A DNA stretch of 56,607 nucleotides from Nonomuraea basaltis (GTDB lineage: Bacteria > Actinomycetota > Actinomycetes > Streptosporangiales > Streptosporangiaceae), in contig NZ_VCJS01000074.1 of NCBI RefSeq assembly GCF_005893125.1, positions 1 to 56,607 on the forward strand, read 5' to 3'. The translations under genes and the position numbers were made by a program. Below the pieces are notes generated by a model, which saw only the letters and a program-made list of their open reading frames with translations, was not told where the DNA came from and did not search any database. Numbering within the stretch: the first letter of the stretch is position 1; each line of letters starts with the position of its first letter. Below are positions 40,636 through 49,590 of this stretch, piece by piece.

Positions 40636-41807
40636 CCGCGTCGCCGGCGCAGGCGCCGCCCCGGAGGCGGATGTGGCCGCTGTACGCGGCCGGGTTCACC
40701 ACCGCCTTCGGCGCGCACGGCGTCGCGGCCAGCCTCGGCGGCTCCTCCCCGGACGCGGTGACGTCGCTGCTGGTCCTGGGCGGGCTGCTGGCGCTGTACG
40801 ACGGCGCCGAGGTGGTGCTCAAGCCGGTCTTCGGCACCCTCGCCGACCGGATCGGCGCCCGGCCGGTGCTGCTCGGCGGGCTGGTCGCCTTCGCCTGCGC
40901 GTCGGCCGTGTACGCGCTCGCCGACAGCCCGGGCTCCTTGTGGGCCGCCCGCCTCGGCCAGGGAGCCGCCGCCTCCGCGTTCTCGCCGTCGGCCTCCGCC
41001 CTGGTCGCCAGGCTCAACCCGGCCGCCACGCACGGCCGCGCGTTCGGCGGCTACGGCTTCTACAAGAGCATCGGCTACACGCTGGGGCCGCTGCTCGGCG
41101 GCGTCCTGGTGTGGGCCGGCGGGCTGCGGCTGCTGTTCGGGGTGATGGCGGTGCTGGCGGCGGCCGTCGCGGTGTGGGCGGCGGTGGCGGTGCCGCACGT
41201 GCGGCCGCTGCCGAGGGTCCGGCAGACCGTGCTGGACCTGGGGCGGCGGCTGGCCGACCGGGCGTTCTGGCAGCCGACCGCCGCCCTGGCCGCCGCCACC
41301 GCCGCGCTGTCGGTCGGCGTCGGCTTCCTGCCGGTCTCCGGCGCGGTCGCCGGCCTGGGCCCGGTCGCCACCGGCGCCGCGGTGTCCGTCCTGGCCGCCT
41401 GCGCCGCCGCCGTCCAACCGGCCGCCGGCCGCGCCCTGGACGCGGGGCGGATCACCACCCGCGCCGGACTCGCCGCCGGGCTCGCCATCGCCGCCGCCGG
41501 GCTCGCCTTCGCCACGGTGCCGGGGCCGGCGGGGGTGCTGGCGTCGGCCGTGCTGATCGGTGCGGGCACGGGCCTGATCACCCCGCTCGGCTTCGCCGCG
41601 CTGGCCGCCTCGACTTCTCCGGAGCGGCTCGGGCAGACCATGGGCACGGCCGAACTCGGCCGGGAGCTGGGGGACGCGGGCGGCCCGCTCCTGGTCGCCG
41701 GCGTCGCCACCGTCGCCACCCTCGCTCATGGCTACGCCGCCCTCGCCCTGCTCCTGGCCATCGCCCCGGCCGCCCTGCTCGTCGCCCGCCTCCGCAGCCG
41801 CCGATGA
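40632..41807 (+). CDS. MFS transporter
   Basis: A 391-residue twelve-helix transporter. Helix 2-3 loop FGTLADRIGARPVLLGG is the MFS motif A; GFYKSIGYTLGPLLGGVLV in helix 5 is an antiporter-type motif C. Together they suggest drug or metabolite efflux. The start ATG 40632 lies in ATGA overlapping the minicistron stop; ATG 40611 has no ribosome site. Likely controlled with the ChrB-N protein. Substrate is unknown. Confidence 0.88.
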   Translation: MTASPAQAPPRRRMWPLYAAGFTTAFGAHGVAASLGGSSPDAVTSLLVLGGLLALYDGAEVVLKPVFGTLADRIGARPVLLGGLVAFACASAVYALADSPGSLWAARLGQGAAASAFSPSASALVARLNPAATHGRAFGGYGFYKSIGYTLGPLLGGVLVWAGGLRLLFGVMAVLAAAVAVWAAVAVPHVRPLPRVRQTVLDLGRRLADRAFWQPTAALAAATAALSVGVGFLPVSGAVAGLGPVATGAAVSVLAACAAAVQPAAGRALDAGRITTRAGLAAGLAIAAAGLAFATVPGPAGVLASAVLIGAGTGLITPLGFAALAASTSPERLGQTMGTAELGRELGDAGGPLLVAGVATVATLAHGYAALALLLAIAPAALLVARLRSRR

Positions 41808-41848
41808 GGGTCTAGAGGCCATCGCCGGACGAGCGGCAGGCCGGCGTG

Positions 41849-43069
41849 TCAGGTGCGGGTGCCCACGCGGGCCTGGATGCGGGCCACGGCGGTGGCGATG
41901 CCGTTCTCAGCGGCGATCTGGTCGGCGAGGGCGCGGGCCGCCGGGGCCGAGTCGGCCGCGGCGGTGATGGCGGCGGCCAGCCGTTCAGCGGTGAGGCGGC
42001 CGGTGACGGGGGGTGGCGCGACCCCGAGGCGGTGCAGGCGGTCGGCCCAGAACGGCTGGTCTCCGATGAACGGGCGGACGACCTGCGGGATGCCCGCGCG
42101 CAGGACCGCCGCGACCGTGCCGATGCCGCCGTGGTGGACGGCCGCCGACACGCGGGGCAGCAGCCAGTCGTGCGGGGCCTCCTCGATCACCAGGACGTCA
42201 TCCGTGCTCGCCTCCGGCCGCAAGGCGCCCCAGCCCGTGGCCAGCACCGCCCGCCGCCCCGCCAGCCGGACGGCCTCCAGCACCGTCGCGGTCAGGGCCT
42301 CGGGATCGCCGCTGACCGAGCTGCCGAAGCCGACGTACACCGGTGGATCGCCCGCGTCCAGGAACCGGGCCAGCCGCTCGGGCGGCGTCCAGCCGTCGCC
42401 CGCGGGCATCGTCCAGAACCCCGTGGGGTGGGCGGACGCGGGCCAGTCGGCGGGCGCCGGCAGCAGATGCGGGCTCCACGCGTGCAGGACGCCGCCTTCC
42501 TTGATCAGGTCGGCGCTCGTGCGGAAGCCGCCCTCCAGGCCGAGTGCCTCCGCCCGCCATGCGCGCACCGTGCCCCGGTAGGGCGCCTCGACCGCCGACG
42601 TGATCCGCCAGCTCGCCCGGTTGAACGCCCGCGGCAGCCGTACGGGCAGGATGGGGGAGGGGAACTCGGCGGTCGGCAGGTAGAGCGGCAGCAGCAGGCC
42701 GGCGATGGCCGGGACGCCGAGCTTCTCGGCGACGTACGGGGCGCCGAGGGACTTGGGGTGGTAGACGACGACGTCGGCCGGCCGATCGGCCAGCGCCGCC
42801 TGGTCGTCGAGGAGGCGGCGGAGCATCGGCTTGACGGACCGGGCGGCGGTGATGGCCGCGCGCACGCCCTGTCCCTTGACCGAGTCCTGCAGGTCGAACA
42901 TCTCATCGTTGAGCGGGACGAAGTCGATCCCGTGCTCCGCGGCGAGCGGCTCCAACCGTCGTGGCGCGGCCACGACCGGCCGGTGCCCGGCGGCCACCAG
43001 GCCACGGGCCAGGGCGATGTACGGCTGGACGTCCCCGCGGCTGCCCACGGTGATCAGTAACGGTCTCAT
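41849..43069 (-). CDS. GT1-family glycosyltransferase (sterol/macrolide type)
   Basis: A 406-residue GT-B enzyme opening MRPLLITVGSRGDVQPYIALARGL, the mark of UGT80-like and macrolide glycosyltransferases. The donor-binding motif is APHDWLLPRVSAAVHHGGIG with the His-His-Gly-Gly core, followed by PQVVRPFIGDQPFWADRL. It transfers a nucleotide-activated sugar to a lipophilic acceptor. AAGGACG precedes ATG 43069. The start overlaps the MarR-type stop (ATGA). Being under its own regulator suggests inducible inactivation of a drug or toxin by glycosylation (inference). Confidence 0.9.
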   Translation of the reverse strand: MRPLLITVGSRGDVQPYIALARGLVAAGHRPVVAAPRRLEPLAAEHGIDFVPLNDEMFDLQDSVKGQGVRAAITAARSVKPMLRRLLDDQAALADRPADVVVYHPKSLGAPYVAEKLGVPAIAGLLLPLYLPTAEFPSPILPVRLPRAFNRASWRITSAVEAPYRGTVRAWRAEALGLEGGFRTSADLIKEGGVLHAWSPHLLPAPADWPASAHPTGFWTMPAGDGWTPPERLARFLDAGDPPVYVGFGSSVSGDPEALTATVLEAVRLAGRRAVLATGWGALRPEASTDDVLVIEEAPHDWLLPRVSAAVHHGGIGTVAAVLRAGIPQVVRPFIGDQPFWADRLHRLGVAPPPVTGRLTAERLAAAITAAADSAPAARALADQIAAENGIATAVARIQARVGTRT

Positions 43070-43518
43070 CGTTCGTCCTTCAGTTGGTCCCACTCGTCCA
43101 GCAGGCTCGGGAATCGTTCCATCATGAACGCGTACATGTCGCGCATCAGCTCCAGCCGCCGCCGGCGCACCGGATCCTCGCCGACCGCCCGCAGGCCCTG
43201 CTCGGCCAGTGCGCGGAAGCTCTCGAACTCGGCCAGCTTGGCGCGGAAGGCGCGGGCGAAGACGTCCTCGGCCAGGCGGTAGCGGTCGCGTCGCTCGCCG
43301 CGCACCCGGAAGCGCTCGACCAGGCCCGCCTGCTCCAGCTGCCGCAGCGCGACGCTCATGCTGCTCTTGGCCACCGCCAGCGCCTCGGCCAGCTCGGGCG
43401 CGTCCGCACTGTCGGCCTCGGCGGTCAGCAGCCAGCCCATGACCCGCCCGGACGTGCGGCTCAGGCCGAGTCGCTCGTAGAAGAGCCCGGCGTCCTCGAC
43501 GAAGTAGTCAATGCTCAC
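43066..43518 (-). CDS. GbsR/MarR-type transcriptional regulator
   Basis: A 150-residue winged-helix regulator: FYERLGLSRTSGRVMGWLL, then LAEALAVAKSSMSVALRQLEQAGLVERF and a C-terminal helical dimer region. It resembles GbsR-like MarR proteins. GTG 43518 is chosen because any upstream start would run through two perfect palindromes; with no ribosome site, it is probably leaderless. It is the first gene of a two-gene operon with the glycosyltransferase. Confidence 0.88.
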   Translation of the reverse strand: MSIDYFVEDAGLFYERLGLSRTSGRVMGWLLTAEADSADAPELAEALAVAKSSMSVALRQLEQAGLVERFRVRGERRDRYRLAEDVFARAFRAKLAEFESFRALAEQGLRAVGEDPVRRRRLELMRDMYAFMMERFPSLLDEWDQLKDER

Positions 43519-43519
43519 A

Positions 43520-43538
43520 AATCCGATGCTATCGGATT
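43520..43538. promoter_or_regulatory. Perfect palindrome 1 before the MarR-type gene
   Basis: AATCCGAT-GCT-ATCGGATT has perfect 8-bp arms and ends one base from the start codon on the minus strand. It must overlap the transcript start. Confidence 0.75.
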
Positions 43539-43557
43539 GTTCGGATGGGTCCGAACA
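43538..43557. promoter_or_regulatory. Perfect palindrome 2 before the MarR-type gene
   Basis: TGTTCGGA-TGGG-TCCGAACA has perfect 8-bp arms and shares one base with palindrome 1. Both contain TCCGA, so they may be two sites of one regulator with centres 18.5 bp apart, under two helical turns. Confidence 0.7.
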
Positions 43558-43678
43558 CAATGGACAATTGCGTAGCGTTTCGTCTGATCATCTGGGTGGG
43601 CAGGATCATGGGCGCGGACGGTCCGGGACCGGTCTCGGGCGGGTCCGCGTACCGTCACAGCACCGCATGAGGAGGATC

Positions 43679-44059
43679 ATGCCCCCCAGGATCACCACGG
43701 CCCTGGCCGTCGCCGCGTCCGTCGTCGCCGGCACCCTTGCACCGGCCGGATACGCGTCCGCGGCCGCCGCCACCGACGCGTCGGCCGCGGCGAAGCCGAA
43801 CCTGCGTGCCTGCTACGACGGCAGGTGCAAGCTCACCCTCACCAAGCGCGTGTCGTTCCGGGTCAGCTCCCGCTTCGGCATCACCAGGCTGGCCATCTCC
43901 TTCACCGGGCGGACCCTGCACGTGAAGGGCACGGGGCCGGGCGTGATGTCGGAGGCGTTCCTCGGGAAGGGCTCGTCGGGATCGGTCAACGACATCGGCA
44001 TCCGCATCGTGTCGCTCTCGTCGAAGAAGGCGGTGATCCGCCTGGTCCCCCAACGCTGA
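43679..44059 (+). CDS. Small secreted protein, unknown function
   Basis: A 126-residue protein with a clear signal peptide (ITTALAVAASVVAGTLAPAGYASA) and a mature part with one disulphide-type pair (ACYDGRCKLTLTK). The rest is mostly beta strand (RVSFRVSSRFGITRLAISFTG). GAGGAGG lies four bases before the ATG. I do not recognise a family. It is divergent from the MarR/glycosyltransferase operon and converges with the phosphatase gene. Confidence 0.8.
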   Translation: MPPRITTALAVAASVVAGTLAPAGYASAAAATDASAAAKPNLRACYDGRCKLTLTKRVSFRVSSRFGITRLAISFTGRTLHVKGTGPGVMSEAFLGKGSSGSVNDIGIRIVSLSSKKAVIRLVPQR

Positions 44060-44069
44060 GGGCCGTCGG

Positions 44070-46187
44070 TCACGGACGGCTCGCGTCGCGCAGGAGCAGC
44101 ACGGCGATGTCGTCCGTGCGCTGGTCGAGGGCGACCGGCTCGATGAGGAACTCCGCCAGGTCGTGCAGGGACCGGCCGGGGCACGGGGTGAAGCGGTCGG
44201 CCAGGTCCCTGATGGCGTCGTCCAGGTCGAGGCCGGGCAGCTCGATGAGGCCGTCGGTGTAGAGGGTCAGCACGGAGCCCGGCGGCAGGTCCAGGTCCGT
44301 GGTGGGGTACTCCGCCTCCGGGTCGATCCCGAGCAGCAGGCCCGGGGACGTGCTGAGGACCTTGGCGGGCGCGCCGGGCCGGCCCAGGAGCGGCGGCAGG
44401 TGACCGGCGCTGGCCAGGCAGGCGGTGTGCCGCTCCAGGTCGAGGCTGACGTACAGGCAGCTGGTGAACCGGTCGGGGGCCAGCTCCATGAGCAGCCGGT
44501 TGGTGCGCGCGAGCACCTCGCCGGGGTTGGCGCCCGAGGCGGCGTGGGCGTGGATGGCGGTGCGCACCTGCCCCATGAGGGCGGCCGCGGTGACGTCGTG
44601 GCCCTGCACGTCGCCGATGACCGCGGCGGCCACCGTGTCGCTCAGGCGGATCAGGTCGTAGAAGTCGCCGCCGATGTCCATTCCGGGGGTGGCGGGCACG
44701 TACCGGGCGGCCACGTCCAGGCCGGGGATCTCGGGCAGCGTGCGCGGCAGCAGGCTCGACTGCAGGCACTGGGCGAGCTGGTGCTTGACGTCGTAGAGGC
44801 GGGCGCGCTCGAACGCCTGCGCGATCAGCCCGGCGAGCGCGGTGAGCGTGGCGCGCTCGTCGGTGTTGAAGCGGTGCGGGCGGTCGTAGGCCAGGATGCA
44901 GAGGCCGATGGGCCGGCCGGAGGTGACCAGGGGCAGGAACGCCCAGGCGGACATGTTGTCGGACCGGATGGCGTCCGGGTAGGCCTGGCGGAGCTCGTCC
45001 CAGGTGGAGAAGAAGGCCGGCTTGCCGGCCTCGAGGGGGCGCCGCTCGCGGGCCGGCGGGATCACGGGACGGCCGTCGAACTCGTCGATGGCCTGCCGGC
45101 TGTAGCCGCGTGAGGCGGCCACCCGCATCCTGCCGCCGTTCGACGTGAGGATGGCCAGGGCCTGGACGTCATAGACGGGCATGACATGGTCGGCGACGAG
45201 GTCGATCACCTCCTGCGCGGTCACCGCCCGGGCGAGGGTGGTCGCCAGGTGCAGCATCTCGTGCAGCGCGATCACCCGTACGTGCCGGTCGCCGCCGGTG
45301 TCCGGGGCCGGGCCGGCGGAGTCGCGGTCGGGCGTGATGCGTACGGTGATGCCGGTCAGGCCGGGATAGAGCCGGAAGGTCAGTGTCCGCCCGGCCGGGT
45401 TGCGGGCGGTGAACGAGGTGACCTGCCGGCTGACCGCCGCGTCCCGGTAGCGGTCCTCGTAGGCCGGGTCGTCCAGCCACGGCAGCGCCTCCCACGGGCG
45501 CTCGCCCAGCAGCTCGGAGGAGCAGCTGCCGAGCAGCTTGGCGGCCGGCGCGGTGAGGAGGGTGACGCGGCCCTCCACGTCCAGCGAGCAGTACCCCTCC
45601 GGCAGCCGGTTGAGGGACTCCAGCGCGATCAGCTGCGCACTCGGGTCCGTCCTGCGCGCGGGCCGCGGGGCCAGGATGCGTGGCTGAGGCCCGGGAACGA
45701 TCGGGCGGCCGCGGTCGGCCGCCCGCTGGAGCACTCCGCCCAGCTCGGCGCAGGTGGCGTCGATGACGTCGCGCTGGCGCTCGGTGAGCGAGGCGGTGCG
45801 GCCGGACGGCCACAGCAGCAGCAACGCGCCCCGGATGGTCTCGCCGGTGCGGATGGGGGAGATGGCCGCCGCGAAGTGGTACGGCAGCGCGAGCGCCGCC
45901 GTAGGGAACATGCGGGCCAGGTCCTCCCGGCCGGACAGCCAGACCGTCCGCCCTTCGCGCACCGCCGCGGCGGCCGGGATGGGGTCGTTCCGCCTGATCC
46001 GGGACCATGCCTTGGCGATCGGGGCGGGCAGTCCCAGCTGCGCGTCCATCCGCAGCACCTGGCCGTCCTCGGCCAGGAGGTAGACGGCGCCGATGTGCGC
46101 TCCCGTGCTGACGATGGCTTCGAGCAGCAGCTCGTCCAGGCGGGACGAGCCGGTCGCCGCGCCGGTATCCGAGGCGGTCTTCTCCAC
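44070..46187 (-). CDS. GAF-PAS-GAF-PP2C (SpoIIE-type) serine phosphatase
   Basis: A 705-residue cytoplasmic sensor phosphatase. Residues about 15-155 form a GAF domain, 180-290 a PAS-like domain (LNRLPEGYCSLDVEGRVTLL), 305-455 a second GAF domain, and 475-700 a PP2C/SpoIIE phosphatase. The last shows the metal-binding PGMDIGGDFYDL, VIGDVQGHDVTAAALM and RTDDIAVLLL aspartates. Such proteins dephosphorylate anti-anti-sigma factors and thereby activate stress sigma factors in actinomycetes. No anti-sigma partner is adjacent. The start is GTG with GAGGG nearby. Confidence 0.93.
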   Translation of the reverse strand: MEKTASDTGAATGSSRLDELLLEAIVSTGAHIGAVYLLAEDGQVLRMDAQLGLPAPIAKAWSRIRRNDPIPAAAAVREGRTVWLSGREDLARMFPTAALALPYHFAAAISPIRTGETIRGALLLLWPSGRTASLTERQRDVIDATCAELGGVLQRAADRGRPIVPGPQPRILAPRPARRTDPSAQLIALESLNRLPEGYCSLDVEGRVTLLTAPAAKLLGSCSSELLGERPWEALPWLDDPAYEDRYRDAAVSRQVTSFTARNPAGRTLTFRLYPGLTGITVRITPDRDSAGPAPDTGGDRHVRVIALHEMLHLATTLARAVTAQEVIDLVADHVMPVYDVQALAILTSNGGRMRVAASRGYSRQAIDEFDGRPVIPPARERRPLEAGKPAFFSTWDELRQAYPDAIRSDNMSAWAFLPLVTSGRPIGLCILAYDRPHRFNTDERATLTALAGLIAQAFERARLYDVKHQLAQCLQSSLLPRTLPEIPGLDVAARYVPATPGMDIGGDFYDLIRLSDTVAAAVIGDVQGHDVTAAALMGQVRTAIHAHAASGANPGEVLARTNRLLMELAPDRFTSCLYVSLDLERHTACLASAGHLPPLLGRPGAPAKVLSTSPGLLLGIDPEAEYPTTDLDLPPGSVLTLYTDGLIELPGLDLDDAIRDLADRFTPCPGRSLHDLAEFLIEPVALDQRTDDIAVLLLRDASRP

Positions 46188-46203
46188 CGCCTCAGCCCTC
46201 TTC

Positions 46204-46250
46204 GCTCACGGTCTGTGAGCATGAAAGTAGCTCCAAACCCCCCATATGGG
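46204..46250. promoter_or_regulatory. Two palindromes upstream of the PP2C phosphatase
   Basis: GCTCAC-N5-GTGAGC (46204-46220) is a perfect 6-bp inverted repeat 17 bp before the start codon. CCCATATGGG (46241-46250) is a perfect 10-bp palindrome further out. Both lie in an AT-richer 175-bp gap that must hold the promoter. Confidence 0.5.
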
Positions 46251-46362
46251 CAGGATACACGCACATATCTCGCATATTGCTTACCTTGCGCTAGTGCTCC
46301 GGTCTGGATGTCCGGCGGGTGCGCGTCAGCGGCGAGGGGAAGGCACTCGGCCCGTGGCCGCT

Positions 46363-47715
46363 CTATAGAGGGCCGCGCTGCCAGGGGCCGCGGATGGCGT
46401 ACGTGCGGCCGGGCGGGTCCGGCGAGACCGTGTCGCCGAGCTGGTTGACGAACAACACCGAGCCGTCGGGGCTGAAGCAGGCCCCGGCGAACTCGCTGTC
46501 GTCGGCGACGTTGACCGCGAACTCGAACGGCTGCCCGCGCCGCCGGTCCAGCCCGATCAGCCGGTTCACGTTGATCAGCCCGGGAGCCAGCGGATGCGGG
46601 TCGGCGTCGGCGGAGCCCGCGTCGTCCTCACACAGCACGATGCCGCCGCGCGGCGTGAACGTCAGGTTGTCCGGCGAGTCGAGCTCCCTGCGGCCCGGCG
46701 ACTCGTACACCAGCACCAGCGTGCCCCCGTCGCGACGGCCGGGGACGTACTGCCAGACCTGGCCGTAGCCCTCCAGGTAGCCGTCGGCGTTCGCCGGGTC
46801 GCCGTTCTTGGCGTCGCCGCCGCTGGTGGAGTTGAAGAAGACGCTGCCGTCGCCGTACCAGCAGCCCTCCAGCCGGTTGAACGTGGCGCCGCCCTTGGCC
46901 AGGCCCTGCCGGGTGCAGGTCGGAGCGCCGCCCTCCAGGTCGGGATCGGGGTCGTCGATGGTGACCCACTCGACCGGCAGCCGGGCGCCCATCGTCTGGC
47001 CCTCGCGGCAGTCGTAGTTCCCGGCGCCCTTGACCTTGAGCATCTCCAGCACGCCGCCGGCGGCCAGGTTGCCCGGGTCGGCGGGGCGGAAGCGGTAGAA
47101 GCCGTTGGGCCGGCCGGAGTCGTCCTCGGTCTCGTAGACGTATCCGGTGCGCGGATCGACGGCCACCGCCTCGTGGGAGAAGCGGCCCATCGCCGTCAGG
47201 GGCCGCGAGGGCGCGGGCCGGCCCGGCTCGGGGCCGGCAAGCGGCACCTCGAAGATGTAGCCGTGCTTGCGCGTCCACCCCTGGTTCGGGCCTGCCGTGG
47301 TCTCCTCGCAGGTCAGCCAGCCGCGCCGGTGCAGCATCATGCCGCCCGCGCAGTTGACGATCGTGCCGTTGAGGCTGACGAAGTGCCGCAGCACCGTGCC
47401 GTCGCGCAGGTCCACCTCGAGCGTCGTGGTGCCGGCGACGCCCAGCTCGTCGTAGCGCTCCGAGCCCTCGACGTGGACCCGCCCGCCCGGCGAGCCGGGG
47501 GTGGTGCGCACTTCGTGGTTGCGGATGAGGCGGGCGGTGTGGCGGCGGGTGCCGGGGAAGGCGGCCATGCCGTCGTGGGCGATCGGGGTCGCGACGCCGT
47601 CGCTCATGGGGGTGCCGGTCCTGCCCAGCACCACGTACGAGAAGCCGGCGGGGAGGGCGAGCAGCTCCTCGCCGGTGTTCGTGGCGGGGGTGCGGCGCAA
47701 CGGCCCGTACCCCAC
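46363..47715 (-). CDS. PhoX-like (DUF839) phosphatase-family protein, N-terminus probably frameshifted
   Basis: The 450-residue frame from GTG 47715 has the PhoX core: LPAGFSYVVLGRTGTPMSDG, RLIRNHEVR, GTIVNCAGGMMLHRRGWLTCEETTAG and FSHEAVAVDPRTGYVYETEDD. PhoX enzymes are Tat-exported, calcium/iron-dependent alkaline phosphatases. The frame continues upstream from 47716 to 47868 as a hydrophobic signal-like stretch (GYRGLATAGGALASGVAIE) but contains no start codon and ends at a stop at 47871. GTG 47872 reads into the same region one base out of frame. Removing one G near 47850-47856 would join them. The true gene may therefore be 46363-47872. Confidence 0.8.
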   Translation of the reverse strand: MGYGPLRRTPATNTGEELLALPAGFSYVVLGRTGTPMSDGVATPIAHDGMAAFPGTRRHTARLIRNHEVRTTPGSPGGRVHVEGSERYDELGVAGTTTLEVDLRDGTVLRHFVSLNGTIVNCAGGMMLHRRGWLTCEETTAGPNQGWTRKHGYIFEVPLAGPEPGRPAPSRPLTAMGRFSHEAVAVDPRTGYVYETEDDSGRPNGFYRFRPADPGNLAAGGVLEMLKVKGAGNYDCREGQTMGARLPVEWVTIDDPDPDLEGGAPTCTRQGLAKGGATFNRLEGCWYGDGSVFFNSTSGGDAKNGDPANADGYLEGYGQVWQYVPGRRDGGTLVLVYESPGRRELDSPDNLTFTPRGGIVLCEDDAGSADADPHPLAPGLINVNRLIGLDRRRGQPFEFAVNVADDSEFAGACFSPDGSVLFVNQLGDTVSPDPPGRTYAIRGPWQRGPL

Positions 47716-47992
47716 CTCGTGCGAATGGGAGCCGGGGCGGCCCGCGCTCGCCCAGGAAGCGTGCGCGGCCAGGGTCTCGATGGCGACGCCGCTCGCCAGC
47801 GCGCCGCCGGCGGTGGCGAGGCCGCGGTAGCCTTGCCCGGCCCGCTGGCCCCGCGTACGCGGGCCGGCTCACCAGCTCGACTGCAATCACCGGCGACGCG
47901 TGCCGGGCCAGGTAAGAGTGCGTATCGGGGTGATCGCCGTTGTCATCGGCTCGTAAGGATTGGCGCGGGCGGCGGCTCCTACACTGGGGCGC

Positions 47993-48595
47993 ATGCTGAA
48001 AGTGAGAGCAGTGGCCGTGCTGGTGTCGGCCGCCCTGCTGGCTACCGCTTGTGCCGGGCCGGGGGAGGGGACCGCCCCGGCGGACAGCGCGCGGATCGAC
48101 CCCTCCGCGACCTCGGCGGCCCCTTCGTCCGATGCGGCGACAGAGGCCCCGGCGGCCTCGGATACCTCCGCCCCCGAGAAGGCGGCGGCTCCCGAGGCGC
48201 TGAAGTTCTCCGCCAAGACCCTTGACGGCAAGGAGTTCAAGGGGGAGACGCTGGCCGGCAAGCCCGTGGTCTTCTGGTTCTGGGCGCCGTGGTGCCCCAA
48301 GTGCCTGTCCGAGGCGCCCCACGTCAAGGCCGCGGCCGCCGAGTACGGCGACGTCGCCTTCGTCGGCGTGGCCGGGCTGGACACCGAGGCGGCGATGAAG
48401 GAGTTCGTCCAGCGCACCGGCACCAGCGGCTTCACCCAGCTGTCGGACGAGAAGGGCGCGGTGTGGACCAAGCTGGGCGTCAGCGCGCAGTCCACGTTCG
48501 TGTTCATGAAGCCGGACGGCACCACCGCGAAGGCGTCGGGACCACTCGGCAAGGAGCAACTGGACGACCTCGTGCGCACGCTGATGGACGGGTAG
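47993..48595 (+). CDS. TlpA/ResA-like thioredoxin-fold lipoprotein
   Basis: A 200-residue lipoprotein: signal peptide with lipobox LLATAC at about residue 20, an Ala/Ser/Pro-rich linker, then a redoxin domain with FWAPWCPKCLSEAPHVKA (CxxC active site) and FTQLSDEKGAVW, cis-Pro region STFVF. It reduces disulphides of exported or cytochrome-assembly proteins outside the membrane. TACACT lies seven bases before ATG 47993, which suggests a leaderless message. The CcdA gene follows 57 bp downstream and probably supplies electrons. Confidence 0.9.
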   Translation: MLKVRAVAVLVSAALLATACAGPGEGTAPADSARIDPSATSAAPSSDAATEAPAASDTSAPEKAAAPEALKFSAKTLDGKEFKGETLAGKPVVFWFWAPWCPKCLSEAPHVKAAAAEYGDVAFVGVAGLDTEAAMKEFVQRTGTSGFTQLSDEKGAVWTKLGVSAQSTFVFMKPDGTTAKASGPLGKEQLDDLVRTLMDG

Positions 48596-48652
48596 CGCGG
48601 CGGTGCCCGTACCGAAGAGGGGAGCGCCCGCGCTGAAGGGCGGGGTTCCCGG

Positions 48653-49501
48653 GTGAACCCCGCTGACCTGCCGCTCGCCCTGGCGCTCACCGCCGGCACC
48701 GTGGCCGCGTTCAACCCGTGCGGCTTCGCCATGCTCCCCGCCTACCTCACCCTGCTGATCACCGACGACGGGCCGTCCCGGCGCGGGCCCGTCGTGCGGG
48801 CGCTGGTGTTGTCCGCCGCGATGACGGCCGGGTTCGTCACCGTCTTCGGCCTGTTCGGGCTCGCCGTCACCGCGCTGGCGGTGTCGGTGGGCCGCTACCT
48901 GCCCTGGGTGACCATCGTCATCGGGCTGGCGCTGATCGGGCTCGGCGGCCGGCTGCTGTCCGGCCGCGAGCTGCTCCTGCGCCTGCCCGGGCTGCCGACC
49001 GGCCGCCCCACCACCTCGCCGCTGTCCCTGTACGCCTACGGCCTGTCGTACGCGGTGGCCTCCCTGTCCTGCACCGTCGGGCCGTTCCTGGCGGTCACCT
49101 CGGCCTCGCTGTCGGGAGGCGGCCTGTTCGGCGGCCTGGCGGCCTTCGTGGCGTACGCCCTCGGCATGGGCCTGGTCGTCGCCGTGCTGTCGCTGGCCGT
49201 GGCGCTCGCCCGCGCGACCGCGGTGACCAGGCTGCGCCGCGTGCTGCCGTACGTGTCCAGGACCGGCGGGGCGCTGCTCATCCTGGCCGGCCTGTACGTC
49301 ACCTACTACGGCTGGTACGAGTTGCGTGTCTTCTCAGGGTCGTCGGCCGACGACTCGATCGTGGGCGCCGCGACGGCCGTGCAGGGCTGGCTCAGCGAGC
49401 GACTCTCGGCCCTCGGCCCGGGCTGGATCGCCGTCGCGCTCGCCCTCCTTGTGGCCGGGGGCGCGCTCACACTGCGGCGGGCCCGCCGTCGCACCGGCTG
49501 A
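48653..49501 (+). CDS. CcdA/DsbD-type membrane electron carrier
   Basis: A 282-residue protein with about six helices and two essential-type cysteines: FNPCGFAMLPAYLTLL near residue 23 in helix 1 and ASLSCTVGPFLAVTS in helix 4. These shuttle reducing power from cytoplasmic thioredoxin to extracytoplasmic partners. The lipoprotein TlpA-like gene just upstream is the obvious partner. GTG 48653 starts the frame. The C-terminal extra helix (WIAVALALLVAGGALTL) is longer than in minimal CcdA. Confidence 0.9.
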   Translation: MNPADLPLALALTAGTVAAFNPCGFAMLPAYLTLLITDDGPSRRGPVVRALVLSAAMTAGFVTVFGLFGLAVTALAVSVGRYLPWVTIVIGLALIGLGGRLLSGRELLLRLPGLPTGRPTTSPLSLYAYGLSYAVASLSCTVGPFLAVTSASLSGGGLFGGLAAFVAYALGMGLVVAVLSLAVALARATAVTRLRRVLPYVSRTGGALLILAGLYVTYYGWYELRVFSGSSADDSIVGAATAVQGWLSERLSALGPGWIAVALALLVAGGALTLRRARRRTG

Positions 49502-49590
49502 CCTCGACACCGGGTCGTGACGCCAGCGGGAGCCGGCTGCGGGCGCCAGGGTACGGGCTGTCACTGCCACCCGCCCCTGACGACGCCGGG

